From the NCBI GenBank assembly GCA_963764825.1, contig CAVXUA010000012.1, forward strand, positions 62,001 through 126,000: a stretch of DNA of 64,000 nt, in the 5' to 3' direction. The notes beneath the pieces were generated by a model. The model was not told where the DNA came from. It made no database searches and saw only the letters and a program-made list of their open reading frames with translations. Positions 17,494 to 28,179 of this stretch are shown here, piece after piece (position 1 is the stretch's first letter; each line of letters opens with the position of its first letter). Source of the DNA: JAZGGS01 sp963764825. Its GTDB lineage: Bacteria > Bacteroidota > Ignavibacteria > Ignavibacteriales > Ignavibacteriaceae. The position numbers were made by a program, and so were the translations under genes.

Positions 17494-17787
17494 CTAAACT
17501 TCTTCGAACAGTTCTATTGAATCGCCTTCTTTAAGAGTAACTAGGGCTTTTTTATATTTTGCAGTTTTACCTGTAAATCTTCCACTTTTTCTAAACTGTG
17601 TTTTTGTTTTTCCAGGATGATTTATCGTTTTAACATCAACTACTTTTACTTCAAACTTTTTTTCAATCGCTTTTGCAATTTCAATTTTGTTAGCTTTTGG
17701 ATTAACCAAAAATCCATACTTACTCTGCTCAGCATTAAGTGAAGTCATTTTTTCTGTTATAATAGGTCTAATTAATATCTGGTGCAT
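17494..17787 (-). CDS. rplW: 50S ribosomal protein L23
   Basis: 97 residues, with LIRPIITEKMTSLNAEQSKYGF and the C-terminal KYKKALVTLKEGDSIELFEEV. It is the exit-tunnel docking site for trigger factor and SRP. It begins two bases from the end of rplD and precedes rplB. Confidence 0.97.
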   Translation of the reverse strand: MHQILIRPIITEKMTSLNAEQSKYGFLVNPKANKIEIAKAIEKKFEVKVVDVKTINHPGKTKTQFRKSGRFTGKTAKYKKALVTLKEGDSIELFEEV

Positions 17788-17788
17788 A

Positions 17789-18436
17789 CTACTTGCTTGC
17801 CTCTCCGTTTTCTAAAAACGATTTATTTATAACATCCACTGCACTTTTTTGCATAATAAGAACCTGGTTATTCAAAATATCATAAGTTGAAGCTTTTGTA
17901 GCTTCTAATACTTTTACTTTAGAAATATTTCTGCCGGATTTATAAACCACATTATCATTTTTGCCGGTTAATAGTAAAATTCTTTTGCCAGTTGCATTAA
18001 GAGCATTTAAAATATTCGCAAATTCTGTAGTCTTCGGTGTTTCAAAAGAAAAATCTTCTACAACCACTAACTGCTCATCTTTAACCTTGTAGCTGAATGC
18101 TGATTTTCTACCAAGGCGTTTTACTTTTTTAGGAAGATTCTGCTTGTAAGTTCTAGGACGCGGACCAAAAATAGTACCGCCGCCAACCCATAACGGGGAT
18201 CTGCTTGTACCGGCACGTGCACCGCCTCTTCCCTTCTGTCTAAAGGGTTTCCTTCCGCCGCCTCTTACTTCACTTCTTTCTTTGGCTTTACTAGTTCCCT
18301 GCCTTTGATGAGCAAGAAATGCTTTAACCGATAAATAAATTGCATGATCATTTGGTTCTATTCCAAAAATATCATCAATCAATTCAATTTTATCTCCTGA
18401 AGCATTGCCGTCTTTTTTATAAATATCTAAAGTCAT
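17789..18436 (-). CDS. rplD: 50S ribosomal protein L4
   Basis: 215 residues. It has the extended tunnel loop (VRGGGRKPFRQKGRGGARAGTSRSPLWVGGGTIFGP) and the C-terminal globular domain ending NQVLIMQKSAVDVI. In Escherichia coli L4 represses the S10 operon. That mechanism is not evident here. It lies between rplC and rplW. Confidence 0.97.
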   Translation of the reverse strand: MTLDIYKKDGNASGDKIELIDDIFGIEPNDHAIYLSVKAFLAHQRQGTSKAKERSEVRGGGRKPFRQKGRGGARAGTSRSPLWVGGGTIFGPRPRTYKQNLPKKVKRLGRKSAFSYKVKDEQLVVVEDFSFETPKTTEFANILNALNATGKRILLLTGKNDNVVYKSGRNISKVKVLEATKASTYDILNNQVLIMQKSAVDVINKSFLENGEASK

Positions 18437-18448
18437 TTTTTAACCAAA

Positions 18449-19072
18449 TTATTTCTTTATCAATTCCACAATTGAATTTGCTGAACCAGGTACAGCTCCT
18501 TTAATCATTATCAGATTTTCTTCCGGCACAATCTTGGCAACCGTTAAGTTGGAAATTGTTACATTGTCAAAACCGGTTCTGCCACCCATTCGGTGTCCTT
18601 TAAAAACCCTGGATGGATATGAACTCTGTCCAATGGAACCGGGTGCTCTTAATCTGTTACTCTGTCCGTGTGTTGTACCTCCAACACCGCTAAAACCATG
18701 ACGTTTCATTACACCTTGGAAACCTTTACCAATGCTTCTTCCTCTAACTTTAATTCTTTCACCTTCCTTAAATATTTCAACTTTAACTTCATCACCAACT
18801 TTCATTTCCTCTGTATCGAAGCCTGTAAACTCTTTTAATTTTTCGGACGGAGCAAGATTTTTTTTCTTATAATATCCAAGTACAGGTTTGCTTATGTTCT
18901 TTTCTTTTTTAGAACCATAACCTAACTGAACAGCATTGTAACCATCTTTTTCTTCAGTTTTGATGGCAACAACTTTGCACGGTTCAGCTTTAATTACCGT
19001 TACCGGTATTAAATCACCATCCGGGTTAAAGATGCTTGTCATTCCTATTTTTTTACCTATCATACCAGCCAT
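18449..19072 (-). CDS. rplC: 50S ribosomal protein L3
   Basis: 207 residues from the ATG at 19070-19072 (MAGMIGKKIGMTSIFNPDG). An upstream in-frame ATG would add six residues, but the AGGAG ribosome-binding site falls within those codons, so the inner start is preferred. It carries the conserved VRGRSIGKGFQGVMKRHGFSG and RMGGRTGFDNVTISNL. L3 helps form the peptidyl-transferase centre. It lies between rpsJ and rplD. Confidence 0.96.
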   Translation of the reverse strand: MAGMIGKKIGMTSIFNPDGDLIPVTVIKAEPCKVVAIKTEEKDGYNAVQLGYGSKKEKNISKPVLGYYKKKNLAPSEKLKEFTGFDTEEMKVGDEVKVEIFKEGERIKVRGRSIGKGFQGVMKRHGFSGVGGTTHGQSNRLRAPGSIGQSSYPSRVFKGHRMGGRTGFDNVTISNLTVAKIVPEENLIMIKGAVPGSANSIVELIKK

Positions 19073-19091
19073 CAGAGCTCCTGCTTTCAAA

Positions 19092-19400
19092 TTACAGCTT
19101 TATCTCAATATCAACGCCCGCCGGAATATCTAATTTACTTAGCGAGTCGACAGTTTTATTATTAGAGTTATGAATATCGATAATTCTTTTATGCGCTCTT
19201 GTTTCAAACTGTTCGCGCGATTTTTTATCGACATGCGGCGATCTTAAAACCGTATAAAGTGTTCTCTTAGTTGGCAAAGGAATGGGTCCGGATACCACCG
19301 CTCCAGTGCTTTTAACGGTTTTTATTATTTTTTCAGTTGATTTATCAATCAAAATATGATCGTAAGATTTAAGCTTAATTCTAATCTTTTGTCCGGGCAC
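19092..19400 (-). CDS. rpsJ: 30S ribosomal protein S10 (NusE)
   Basis: 102 residues with KIRIKLKSYDHILIDKSTEKI and TKRTLYTVLRSPHVDKKSREQFE. It is a small-subunit protein and also, as NusE, a partner of NusG in transcription-translation coupling (family knowledge). The start is GTG (19398-19400) with AAGGAG upstream. An ATG TAA start-stop pair lies directly between the ribosome-binding site and this GTG. It is the first gene of the S10 cluster. Confidence 0.95.
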   Translation of the reverse strand: MPGQKIRIKLKSYDHILIDKSTEKIIKTVKSTGAVVSGPIPLPTKRTLYTVLRSPHVDKKSREQFETRAHKRIIDIHNSNNKTVDSLSKLDIPAGVDIEIKL

Positions 19401-19431
19401 TTACATAACTCCTTATTAATTAACACAAACG

Positions 19432-19455
19432 AAAAAGGAGTTAAAGCTCCCTTTC
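19432..19455 (-). terminator. Hairpin with T-tract between tuf and rpsJ
   Basis: On the minus strand, AAAGGGAG and CTCCTTTTT pair (one bulged G) around a CTTTAA loop, and the descending arm merges into a run of five T. It lies about 20 bp after the tuf stop. It probably terminates or attenuates readthrough from the str genes into the S10 genes. Confidence 0.6.
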
Positions 19456-19476
19456 CATTAAAATTTTTATTTTTTT

Positions 19477-20684
19477 CTATTCAAGAATCTTTGTAACTAC
19501 ACCAGCACCAACAGTTCTGCCACCTTCACGAATAGCAAATCTTAATCCATCTTCCATAGCAATTTCAGTAATAAGTTCAATAGAAAGTTTAACATTATCA
19601 CCAGGCATAACCATCTCGGTACCTTCAGGTAAAGTAGCAACACCGGTTACATCAGTAGTTCTAAAATAGAACTGTGGTCTATAGCCGTTAAAGAAAGGTG
19701 TATGGCGTCCGCCTTCATCTTTTTGAAAGGATGTAAACTTCACCTTCAAATTTTGTATGAGGAGTAATGGAGCCTGTTTTGGCTAAAACCATTCCTCTTT
19801 CAATTTCATTTTTATCAATTCCTCTTAGCAGAATACCAGCATTATCACCAGCCATAGCAGAATCTAATTCTTTTCTGAACATCTCCACACCAGTAACAAC
19901 TGTCTTTTTGTGAAGACCAAGACCAATAAGTTCAACTTCTTCCTGAATTTTTACCTGTCCTCTTTCTACTCTACCAGTAGCAACAGTTCCACGACCAGTA
20001 ATTGAGAATACATCTTCAACCGGCATTAAGAAATGGTTTGTCAGTATCTCTTTCAGGTACTGGAATGTAGCTATCTACTGCTTCCATTAATTCCCAAACA
20101 CTTTTTAAGCGAGGATCATCTGAAGGTGCATCACTTGCTGCAGCTTCGAGTGCTTGAAGTGCTGATCCCTGAATAATAGGAATTTCATCACCCGGGAATT
20201 CATACTCATTTAAAAGATCTCTTAACTCTACCTCAACAAGTTCAAGCAATTCAGGATCATCAACCATATCCACTTTATTCATATATACTACTATTTTGGG
20301 AACGCCTACCTGGCGTGCAAGAAGAATATGCTCTCTTGTTTGTGGCATAGGACCATCTGTAGCAGCAACCACCAAAATAGCTCCATCCATTTGAGCAGCA
20401 CCGGTAATCATATTTTTAACATAGTCAGCATGACCAGGACAATCAACATGAGCATAGTGTCTGTTCTCTGTTGAATACTCAACATGCGCAGTTGCTATAG
20501 TAATGCCTCTTTCTTTTTCTTCAGGTGCATTATCAATACTATCAAAGGTTCTAATTGCAGATAAGCCCTTTTTGGCGAGAGCCATGGTGATGGCAGCTGT
20601 TAATGTAGTTTTACCATGATCAACGTGACCAATTGTACCAACATTAACGTGGGGCTTACTCCTATCAAATTTTTCTTTTGCCAT
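19477..20684 (-). CDS. tuf: Elongation factor Tu (two frameshifts)
   Basis: Repaired length is 401 residues, normal for EF-Tu. The G domain has GHVDHGKT at 19-26, DCPGHADY and NKVDM. Domains II and III follow as MPVEDVFSITGRGTVATGRVERG and RTTDVTGVATLPEGTEMVMPGDN, ending AIREGGRTVGAGVVTKILE. The three parts lie in three frames. Dropping one A at 20026-20027 gives PFLMPVEDVF, and dropping one from the T5 run at 19720-19724 gives ILSKDEGGRHTPFF. It delivers aminoacyl-tRNA to the ribosome. It is the only tuf copy in the window. The breaks are surely sequencing errors in an essential gene. Confidence 0.96.
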
Positions 20685-20729
20685 CGTTATCTCCTTTTTA
20701 TTTTTCTTGTTGTAATAATTCTAAATTAA

Positions 20730-22829
20730 TTAAGCAGTTGCTGTAGATTTTTTACCTAATGATTTTTCAGTGATTTCTTCGGCTATTGATTTTGGAACCT
20801 CAGAATAATGTTCGAACTGCATTGAGTAAATTGCTCTTCCCTGTGTCATCGATCTTAAAATTGTTGAATAACCAAACATTTCAGAAAGCGGAACCTTAGC
20901 ATTTATTACCTGAGCATCTTTCCGTGCAGAAAATCCTTCAATTTTTCCTCTACGAGAATTCAAATCACCCATTACGTCACCGAGGTACTCTTCAGGAGTT
21001 ACAACTTCAACAGACATAATCGGTTCGAGTAAAATCGGGTTAGCTTTTCGAGATCCAGCCTTAAAAGCCATTGAACCTGCAACTTTAAAGGATAGCTCAT
21101 CCGAATCAACATCATGGTATGAACCATCGTACAATTTAGCTTTAACATCTACAACAGGAAAACCTGCTACCACACCATTTCTCATCGATTCCTGGATTCC
21201 TGCTGAAACGGACGGAATATATTCTCTGGGAACCGATCCACCAACAATCCCGTTTACAAATTCATATCCTTTACCAGGTTCGTTAGGACTAATCTCAATC
21301 CAAACATGACCAAATTTACCGCGACCACCGGTTTGTTTAACAAACTTTCCTTCTGCGGTAACGGTGCCCGTAATTGATTCTCTGTATGCAACCTGTGGTT
21401 TACCAATGTTTGCTTCAACTTTAAATTCTCTTTTCATTCTGTCAACAAGAATTTCAAGATGAAGTTCGCCCATACCGCTTATTAATGTCTGACCGGTTTC
21501 ATCATCAACTTTAACTCTGAAAGTAGGATCTTCATCCGATAGTTTTGACAGAGCATCGGATAATTTATCCTGATCGGCTTTAGTTTTTGGCTCAATGGCA
21601 ATTTGAATAACTGGTTCAGGGAAAGTAATTTTTTCCAGAATGATTTGATCATCTTCAGTACAAAGTGTATCGCCGGTTTTTGTAAATTTCAATCCTACGG
21701 CAGATGCAATATCGCCAGCTTTTACTTCGCTGATCTCTTCCCTGTGATTTGCGTGCATCTGTAGCAATCTTCCAATTCTTTCTTTTTTACCGCTAGTAGA
21801 ATTATAAATGTATGAACCTGATTTCAGTACTCCTGAATAAACTCTGAAGAAACAAAGTTTACCAACATAAGGATCATTCGCAACTTTGAATGCAAGTGCA
21901 CTGAATTTTTCTTTCTCATCAATTTTTCTTTTTATAACATCATTCATTCCAATATGATGGGCCTGAACGTCTTTTGCATCAGCCGGTGATGGCAAAAATT
22001 CAATAACATAATCCAGAAGTTTCTGAACTCCTTTATTCTTAAAAGCTGAACCACAGAGTACAGGAATTATTTTGAGTTCAATAGTTGCTTTACGAAGGAC
22101 TACTTTTATCTCTTCAGGACTAATCTCTTCACCTTCGAGATATTTTTCCAGGAGTGTATCATCTACATCAGAAACAGCTTCAAGCATTTCGGTTCTATAC
22201 TTGTTTGCAATTTCCATAAGATCATGCGGTATATCAATCTCTTCAAATGTAGCGCCCAAAGTTTCATCGTGGTACATTCTTGCTTTAAAAGTGATAAGAT
22301 CAATAACACCCGTAAATAAATCACCTTCTCCAATAGGTAAAGTTAAAGGAATTGCATTCGCACCAAGTCTATCCTTCATCATTTGAACTGCTTTATAAAA
22401 ATCTGCACCAGTTCTATCCATTTTATTAATGAAAGCAATTCTAGGAACTTCATATTTATCTGCCTGGCGCCAAACCGTTTCAGATTGTGGTTCTACTCCG
22501 CCAACAGCACAGAACAGTGCAACTGCGCCATCTAAAACTCTTAACGATCTTTCAACTTCAGCCGTAAAATCCACGTGTCCGGGTGTATCAATAATATTTA
22601 TTTGATTATCATTCCAGAAACAAGTGGTAGCAGCGCTGGTAATAGTAATTCCACGCTCTTTTTCCTGTTCCATCCAATCCATAGTAGCAGCACCATCATG
22701 CACTTCGCCCAATCGATGTAGTTTTCCGGTATAGAACAAAATACGTTCAGTGGTAGTAGTTTTACCGGCATCGATATGAGCCATAATGCCAATGTTTCTT
22801 ACTTTATTTATATCAACTCTTGTTGCCAT
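20730..22829 (-). CDS. fusA: Elongation factor G
   Basis: 699 residues, intact. It is the GTPase that drives ribosomal translocation and, with RRF, recycling. G1 is AHIDAGKTTTTE, switch II is DTPGHVDFT, and G4 is NKMD. Domain IV has GGRGKFGHVWIEI and VPREYIPSVSAGIQE. Domain V ends with MFGYSTILRSMTQGRAIYSM. The order rpsL-rpsG-fusA-tuf is the standard str operon. Confidence 0.98.
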   Translation of the reverse strand: MATRVDINKVRNIGIMAHIDAGKTTTTERILFYTGKLHRLGEVHDGAATMDWMEQEKERGITITSAATTCFWNDNQINIIDTPGHVDFTAEVERSLRVLDGAVALFCAVGGVEPQSETVWRQADKYEVPRIAFINKMDRTGADFYKAVQMMKDRLGANAIPLTLPIGEGDLFTGVIDLITFKARMYHDETLGATFEEIDIPHDLMEIANKYRTEMLEAVSDVDDTLLEKYLEGEEISPEEIKVVLRKATIELKIIPVLCGSAFKNKGVQKLLDYVIEFLPSPADAKDVQAHHIGMNDVIKRKIDEKEKFSALAFKVANDPYVGKLCFFRVYSGVLKSGSYIYNSTSGKKERIGRLLQMHANHREEISEVKAGDIASAVGLKFTKTGDTLCTEDDQIILEKITFPEPVIQIAIEPKTKADQDKLSDALSKLSDEDPTFRVKVDDETGQTLISGMGELHLEILVDRMKREFKVEANIGKPQVAYRESITGTVTAEGKFVKQTGGRGKFGHVWIEISPNEPGKGYEFVNGIVGGSVPREYIPSVSAGIQESMRNGVVAGFPVVDVKAKLYDGSYHDVDSDELSFKVAGSMAFKAGSRKANPILLEPIMSVEVVTPEEYLGDVMGDLNSRRGKIEGFSARKDAQVINAKVPLSEMFGYSTILRSMTQGRAIYSMQFEHYSEVPKSIAEEITEKSLGKKSTATA

Positions 22830-22853
22830 AATATCTTATCTATCAACTTTCCT

Positions 22854-23322
22854 TTACCATTTAAAATGCGCAAAAGCTTTATTAGCTTCTGCCATCTTAT
22901 GTGTATCATCTTTTTTCTTTACTGCCGATCCTTCATTGTTAGATGCGGCAATTAGCTCCTGGTGCTAATCTTTGAGCCATTGTTCTTTCGCTTCGCTTCC
23001 TGGAAAATATTTTTATCCATCTCATCGCAAGAGCTGTTCTTCTTTCAGGTCTTACTTCCGTAGGAACCTGGTAAGTAGCCCCGCCAACCCTGCGGCTTTT
23101 TACTTCAATTAATGGTTGAACATTAGTAATTGCCTTCTGAAATACTTCCAGACCCGTCTTTTTAGTTTTTTCTTCAACTAAACTGAACGCATCGTAAATA
23201 ATTTTTCTTGCAGTAGACTTTTTACCTTGCAGCATAAGTGCGTTGGTAAATTTTGCAACCATTAAATCGTTAAATTTTGGATCAGGTTTAATAAACCTTT
23301 TTTCAGCTCTTCTTTTTCTCAT
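22854..23322 (-). CDS. rpsG: 30S ribosomal protein S7 (one frameshift)
   Basis: MRKRRAEKRFIKPDPKF through GGATYQVPTEVRPERRTALAMRW is typical S7. The frame fails after QRLA. Removing one C of a CC pair (GG at 22961-22962) restores the helix ELIAASNNEGSAVKKKDDTHKM and the C-terminal EANKAFAHFKW, with a stop at 22854. The total is 155 residues. S7 nucleates the head of the small subunit. The break is probably a sequencing error. Confidence 0.94.
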
Positions 23323-23325
23323 CTT

Positions 23326-23703
23326 TTATTTCGCCTTCGGTTTTTTAGCACCGTATTTCGATCTGCTTTTTTTTCTTTCTTCAACTCCGCTCGTATCCAG
23401 CGTTCCTCTTATAATATGATATCTTACGCCTGGTAAATCCTTTATTCTACCACCTCTAATAAGTACAATTGAGTGCTCCTGGAGATTGTGTCCTTCTCCA
23501 GGGATGTAAGCTGTAACTTCCATATTATTTGTTAACCTTACTCTCGCTACTTTCCTAAGTGCAGAATTTGGCTTTTTTGGAGTTGTTGTATAAACTCTTG
23601 TACATACTCCTCTTTTCTGCGGACAAGAATTGAGAGCACGTGCTTTACTTTTCGTTAAAATCTTAACCCGGCCTTTTCTTACAAGCTGATTAATTGTTGG
23701 CAA
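23326..23703 (-). CDS. rpsL: 30S ribosomal protein S12
   Basis: 125 residues, PTINQLVRKGR at the start, with the decoding-centre loops TTPKKPNSALRKVARVRL and the PGEGHNLQEHS segment where streptomycin resistance changes occur in other species. Lysine is retained at the streptomycin-sensitive position (TPKKPNS). The start is TTG (23701-23703) with an AGGAG site. It is the first gene of the str operon, just behind a sigma70-type promoter. Confidence 0.97.
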   Translation of the reverse strand: MPTINQLVRKGRVKILTKSKARALNSCPQKRGVCTRVYTTTPKKPNSALRKVARVRLTNNMEVTAYIPGEGHNLQEHSIVLIRGGRIKDLPGVRYHIIRGTLDTSGVEERKKSRSKYGAKKPKAK

Positions 23704-23747
23704 AAGTATCTCCTAGTATTTACCAGTTAAAAAAAATTCAGACTCTA

Positions 23748-23776
23748 AATATACTTTTTAACCCAAATGAAGTCAA
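23748..23776 (-). promoter_or_regulatory. rpsL: Sigma70-like promoter of the str operon
   Basis: On the minus strand a TTGACT -35 box and a TATATT -10 box are separated by exactly 17 bases, ending about 45 bp before the rpsL start. This is close to the classic housekeeping consensus and implies that rpsL-rpsG-fusA-tuf has its own promoter apart from rpoBC. Confidence 0.75.
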
Positions 23777-23822
23777 GAAATTTAGAGTTAATTATTCGTT
23801 TTTTTGGCTATCATAAAATAAC

Positions 23823-23849
23823 CCGGTCTATCTCTTTAGATACCACCGG
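23823..23849 (-). terminator. Hairpin downstream of rpoC
   Basis: On the minus strand, CCGGT..ACCGG enclose TATCT..AGATA around an AAAG loop, about 30 bp after the rpoC stop. The following sequence (GTTATTTTATG) is only moderately T-rich. It is a plausible terminator of the rpoBC transcript ahead of the str promoter. Confidence 0.5.
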
Positions 23850-23880
23850 ATTTTGAAATATAATTTCCTTAAGCATCATA

Positions 23881-26800
23881 TTAACTTGCCGAAACTTCTT
23901 CTTCCTGAGATTCCTCAGGAACTTTAATTTCTGACTTTAGCAAAATATTTACCATACTTTTTCAAACCCGTACCGGCAGGAATCAAATGCCCCATAACAA
24001 CATTTTCCTTTAATCCACTAAGTACATCTTTCTTAGCTTCAATTGCTGCATTTGCAAGGACTTTTGTTGTTTCCTGGAATGAAGCTGCAGAAATAAAGCT
24101 TTTAGTAGATAAAGCTGCCTGGGTAATACCCAGCAATACATGTTCAAAGGTTGCCGGCTCAGCATCGCGAGCTACAATTTGCTTCTTATCTTTTTTCTTA
24201 AGATCGATATTTGTTTCTCTTAATTTTGTTTTAGTAATTAAATGACCATTCATTAAACTTTGAATCTCCCTTATCTTCTATGAGTACCATATTAAGAATT
24301 TTACTATTCTCTTCAATGAACTCGATTCTATCAACAATATCTTCTTCCAGGAATTTGGTATCGCCTGGTGAAACAATTCTTATTTTCTGAAGCATTTGCC
24401 CCACAATTACTTCAATATGTTTATCGTTAATCTTAACGCCCTGAAGCCGGTAAACATCCTGGATTTCATTTACAAGATACTCCTGAACGGCACTAGTTCC
24501 TTTTATCCTTAGAATATCGTGCGGATTTATAGGACCATCGGTTATTTTTTCTCCAGCAGGAATATCATCTGTTTCCTGAACAAGAATATGCTTTCCTAAA
24601 GGTACATTGTATTTCTTCTCATCAGAACCATCTTGTGCTACAACTAGGATTTCCCTTGATCCTTTTTTCCTCGCTCCAAATTTTACTTCCCCTTCAATAT
24701 CGGCAACTACTGCAGGTTCCTGCGGGCTGCGGGCTTCAAACAATTCTGTTACTCTTGGCAAACCACCAGTAATATCGCGACTCTTTGTTGCTTGCTTTGA
24801 TATTTTTGCAAGGATAGTACCTGCAGCAATCGTTTCACCTTCATCAACTGAAAGATACGACCTGGTTGGAAGATTGAATGATTTCAATTCTCCATCTTCG
24901 GTTTCAATAGTAATGCTAGGTGTTAATGTTTTATCTTTTGAATCGATTACAACTTTTTGAACGTGCCCGGTTTGTTCATCCGTAACCTGCTTTAATGTAG
25001 ATCCCTCTACAAGATCGAAAAATCTTACTTTACCGGGTATATCTGTTAAGATAACAGCATTGTAAGGATCATGATTATAGAGAGGTTGACCCTTCTTTAC
25101 TGCCTGTCCTTCACTAACAACAAGTTCAGCTCCATAAGGTACATCATATCGTTTTAGTTGACGGTTATCGGTATCATATATACCTATTGCACCTCTTCTG
25201 CCGGTTACTACATTTATTTTATAATCAGGTCCTCCAAACGGATCTTTTTCAATTTTTTCTACAGAAGAAATTTTTTCGAGTTTAACTTTTCCTTCTACAT
25301 TTGTTTCAAGCTGCGATTGGCTGGCAATTCTGGATGATGTACCACCAAGGTGGAATGTTCTAAGTGTAAGCTGTGTTCCGGGTTCGCCGATTGATTGTGC
25401 TGCAATTATACCAACTGCTTCACCAGATTCAACAATTTTTCCGTTTGTAAGGTTTCTACCGTAACATTTTGCACAAACACCTCTGCGCGATTCGCAAGTA
25501 AGAACCGTTCTTATATAAACCGAATCGATGTTTGCATCTTCAATTTGTTCTGCAATATCTTCATTAATCATCTCACCGGCTTCAACAATTAATTCTTCAG
25601 TTATTGGATGATATACATCTTCCTGTGCAGTACGCCCAGTAATTCTTTCAGCGAGCGGTTCTCTTTCCTGCTCTACATCTTTCAGTGCTTTAATTTCTAT
25701 TCCAAGAATTGTCCCGCAATCATCTTCAGTTATAATAACATCCTGCGCAACATCAACAAGTCGTCTCGTTAAATATCCCGCATCCGCAGTTTTTAAAGCT
25801 GTATCAGCAAGTCCTTTGCGCGCACCGTGTGTTGAAATAAAATATTCAAGTACAGTAAGACCTTCTTTAAAGTTTGCAACAATCGGGTTTTCAATAATTT
25901 CGCCCGCCTGCCCGGAAAGAGTTTTTTGAGGTTTCATCATCAATCCTCTCATACCGGCAAGCTGTCTTACCTGCTCCTGCGAACCTCTAGCACCGGAGTC
26001 AACCATCATATGCACCGAATTAAAACCACCGTTTGCTGATTTAATTTTTTCCATTAAAGCTCTTGCAACATCATTTGTCGTATGAGTCCAAACATCTATA
26101 ATTTTGTTGTATCTTTCAGCATCAGTAATAACACCCTGCTCATGTTCATTAAGAATTCCATCAACTTTTTTATTTGCTTTACTTAATCATATCTTCTTTT
26201 TGTTCAGGCACAACCATATCGGCATAGCTAACCGATAGTCCGCCTTCAGTTGCATACTTAAATCCCGATATCTTTCAGATCATCCAAAAACTTTGCGGTA
26301 ACTTTATTACCTAATTGAATAAACATTTTACCAACAAAACCGCCAAAGGTTTTTTTGATGAGGAGCTGGTTAAAGAAGCCCATTTCCTTGGGAACAATCT
26401 GGTTAAAGATTACTCTGCCTGTGGTGGTCTCAGTCTTTTCGTCATCAACATATACATGTATTCTAGCATGAAGACCTATAACCCCATTATTATGTGCGAT
26501 TATTGCTTCTTCAGGTGAAGAGAAAACCATATTTTCCCCTTTTTCACCTTCTTTAAGCTTGGTTAAGTAATAACATCCAAGCACAATATCCTGCGTTGGT
26601 ACAACAATGGGGGAACCATTTTGCGGTGATAGGATGTTATGACTGCTTAGCATTAACAATGATGCTTCAAGTTGAGCATCGAAGGATAACGGAACGTGCA
26701 CAGCCATCTGGTCGCCATCAAAATCCGCATTAAATGCAGTACAAACCATAGGATGAAGCTGGATTGCTCGTTCATCAATAAGTATCGGTTGAAATGCTTG

Positions 26801-28136
26801 TATTCCAAGTCTATGCAAAGTAGGTGCACGGTTAAGAAGAATAGGGTGCCCTTCAATTATTTTCGCTAAGATATCCCAGATTAATGGATCTTTTCTATCA
26901 ACAACTTTTCTTGCGCTTTTAACAGTTTTATTGTGTCCGCGTTCAATTAATTTTCTGATGATAAACGGTTTAAATAATTCAACAGCCATATCTTTAGGCA
27001 AGCCGCACTGATGCAGTTTTAGTTCTGGTCCTACAACAATTACAGAACGACCTGAATAATCTACTCGTTTACCAAGCAGATTCTGGCGGAATCTTCCCTG
27101 TTTTCCTTTAAGCATATCGCTTAGAGATTTAAGCGGGCGATTGTTATCGCTTCTTACTGCACTACCTCTTCTTGAATTATCAAACAGTGCATCAACAGCT
27201 TCCTGAAGCATTCTTTTTTCGTTACGCAGAATAACTTCGGGAGCTTTAATATCAATTAATCTTTTTAGCCGGTTATTACGTATTATAACTCTTCTATAAA
27301 GGTCGTTAAGATCACTAGTTGCAAATCTTCCACCTTCGAGAGGTACAAGAGGTCTTAATTCAGGAGGTATTACAGGAATAAATCCAAGCACCATCCATTC
27401 AGGTTTATTTTCAACCTTACCCATCTCTTCTTTAAAAGCTTCTATCACTCTCAATCTTTTAAGCAGATCTGCTTTTTTCTGCTGAGAGGTTTCAACTTTT
27501 ACTTTATCTCTTAATTCCCCCGATAACTCTGCAATATTAATATTTTTAAGTATTGATTTAACTGCATCGCCACCTATTCGAGCTACAAATTTATTCAGGA
27601 TCTGTATCATCCAGTTTATCGTTATCTGCAGGAAGAGAGTTTAATACTTCGTAATACTGATCTTCCGAAATAAGATCTTTTTTACTTAATCCGGTAGTTC
27701 CAGGATTTATAACTATGTAAGATTCGTAGTAAATAACTTTTTCAAGTTCCTTAAGACTTAAACCAATTATGTTTCCAATTTTTGATGGCTGAGCCCTGAA
27801 GAACCATATATGCACAACTGGTACAGCTAAAGAAATGTGTCCCATTCTTTCGCGGCGTACACTTTTTTGAGTTACTTCAACACCGCATCTATCGCAAATA
27901 ATTCCTTTGTACCTTATTCTTTTATATTTGCCACAGTAGCATTCCCAATCACGTGTTGGTCCAAATATTTTTTCGCAGAACAACCCATCTTTTTCAGGGC
28001 GGAACGATCTGTAATTTATTGTTTCCGGTTTTGTAACTTCGCCATAAGATCTTGACAATATATCATCGGGGCTAGCAAGACTAATAGTAATGCTATTAAT
28101 ATCCATCATTGCGTGTTCTTGAATTCTGTAAACCAT
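23881..28136 (-). CDS. rpoC: RNA polymerase beta-prime subunit (five frameshifts)
   Basis: Read in segments this is a full RpoC of about 1,415 residues. The zinc ribbon has CYCGKYK and CDRCG. The catalytic NADFDGDQM is present, as are the KGKQGRFRQNLLGKRVDYSG clamp region, the trigger-loop region (MMVDSGARGSQEQVRQLAGMRG), a second zinc site (CESRRGVCAKCYGRNL), and the C-terminal AATFEHVLLGITQAAL-like element. Shifts lie near 27592-27596, 26264-26266 (GGG), 26183-26184, 24252-24261 and 23934, each repaired by removing one base. After the last one the protein ends with an acidic EESQEEEVSAS tail at 23881. It is cotranscribed with rpoB. Confidence 0.94.
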
Positions 28137-28179
28137 TTTTTATCTCCTAATTTCTATGTGAAATAATTGTTCTTCGGTG

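Noticed and set aside
19477..28136. Programmed frameshifting in tuf and rpoC
   Set aside because: Multiple shifts per gene, at varied sites without slippery heptamers or downstream structures, in genes never known to be recoded; the same kind of error occurs throughout the window.
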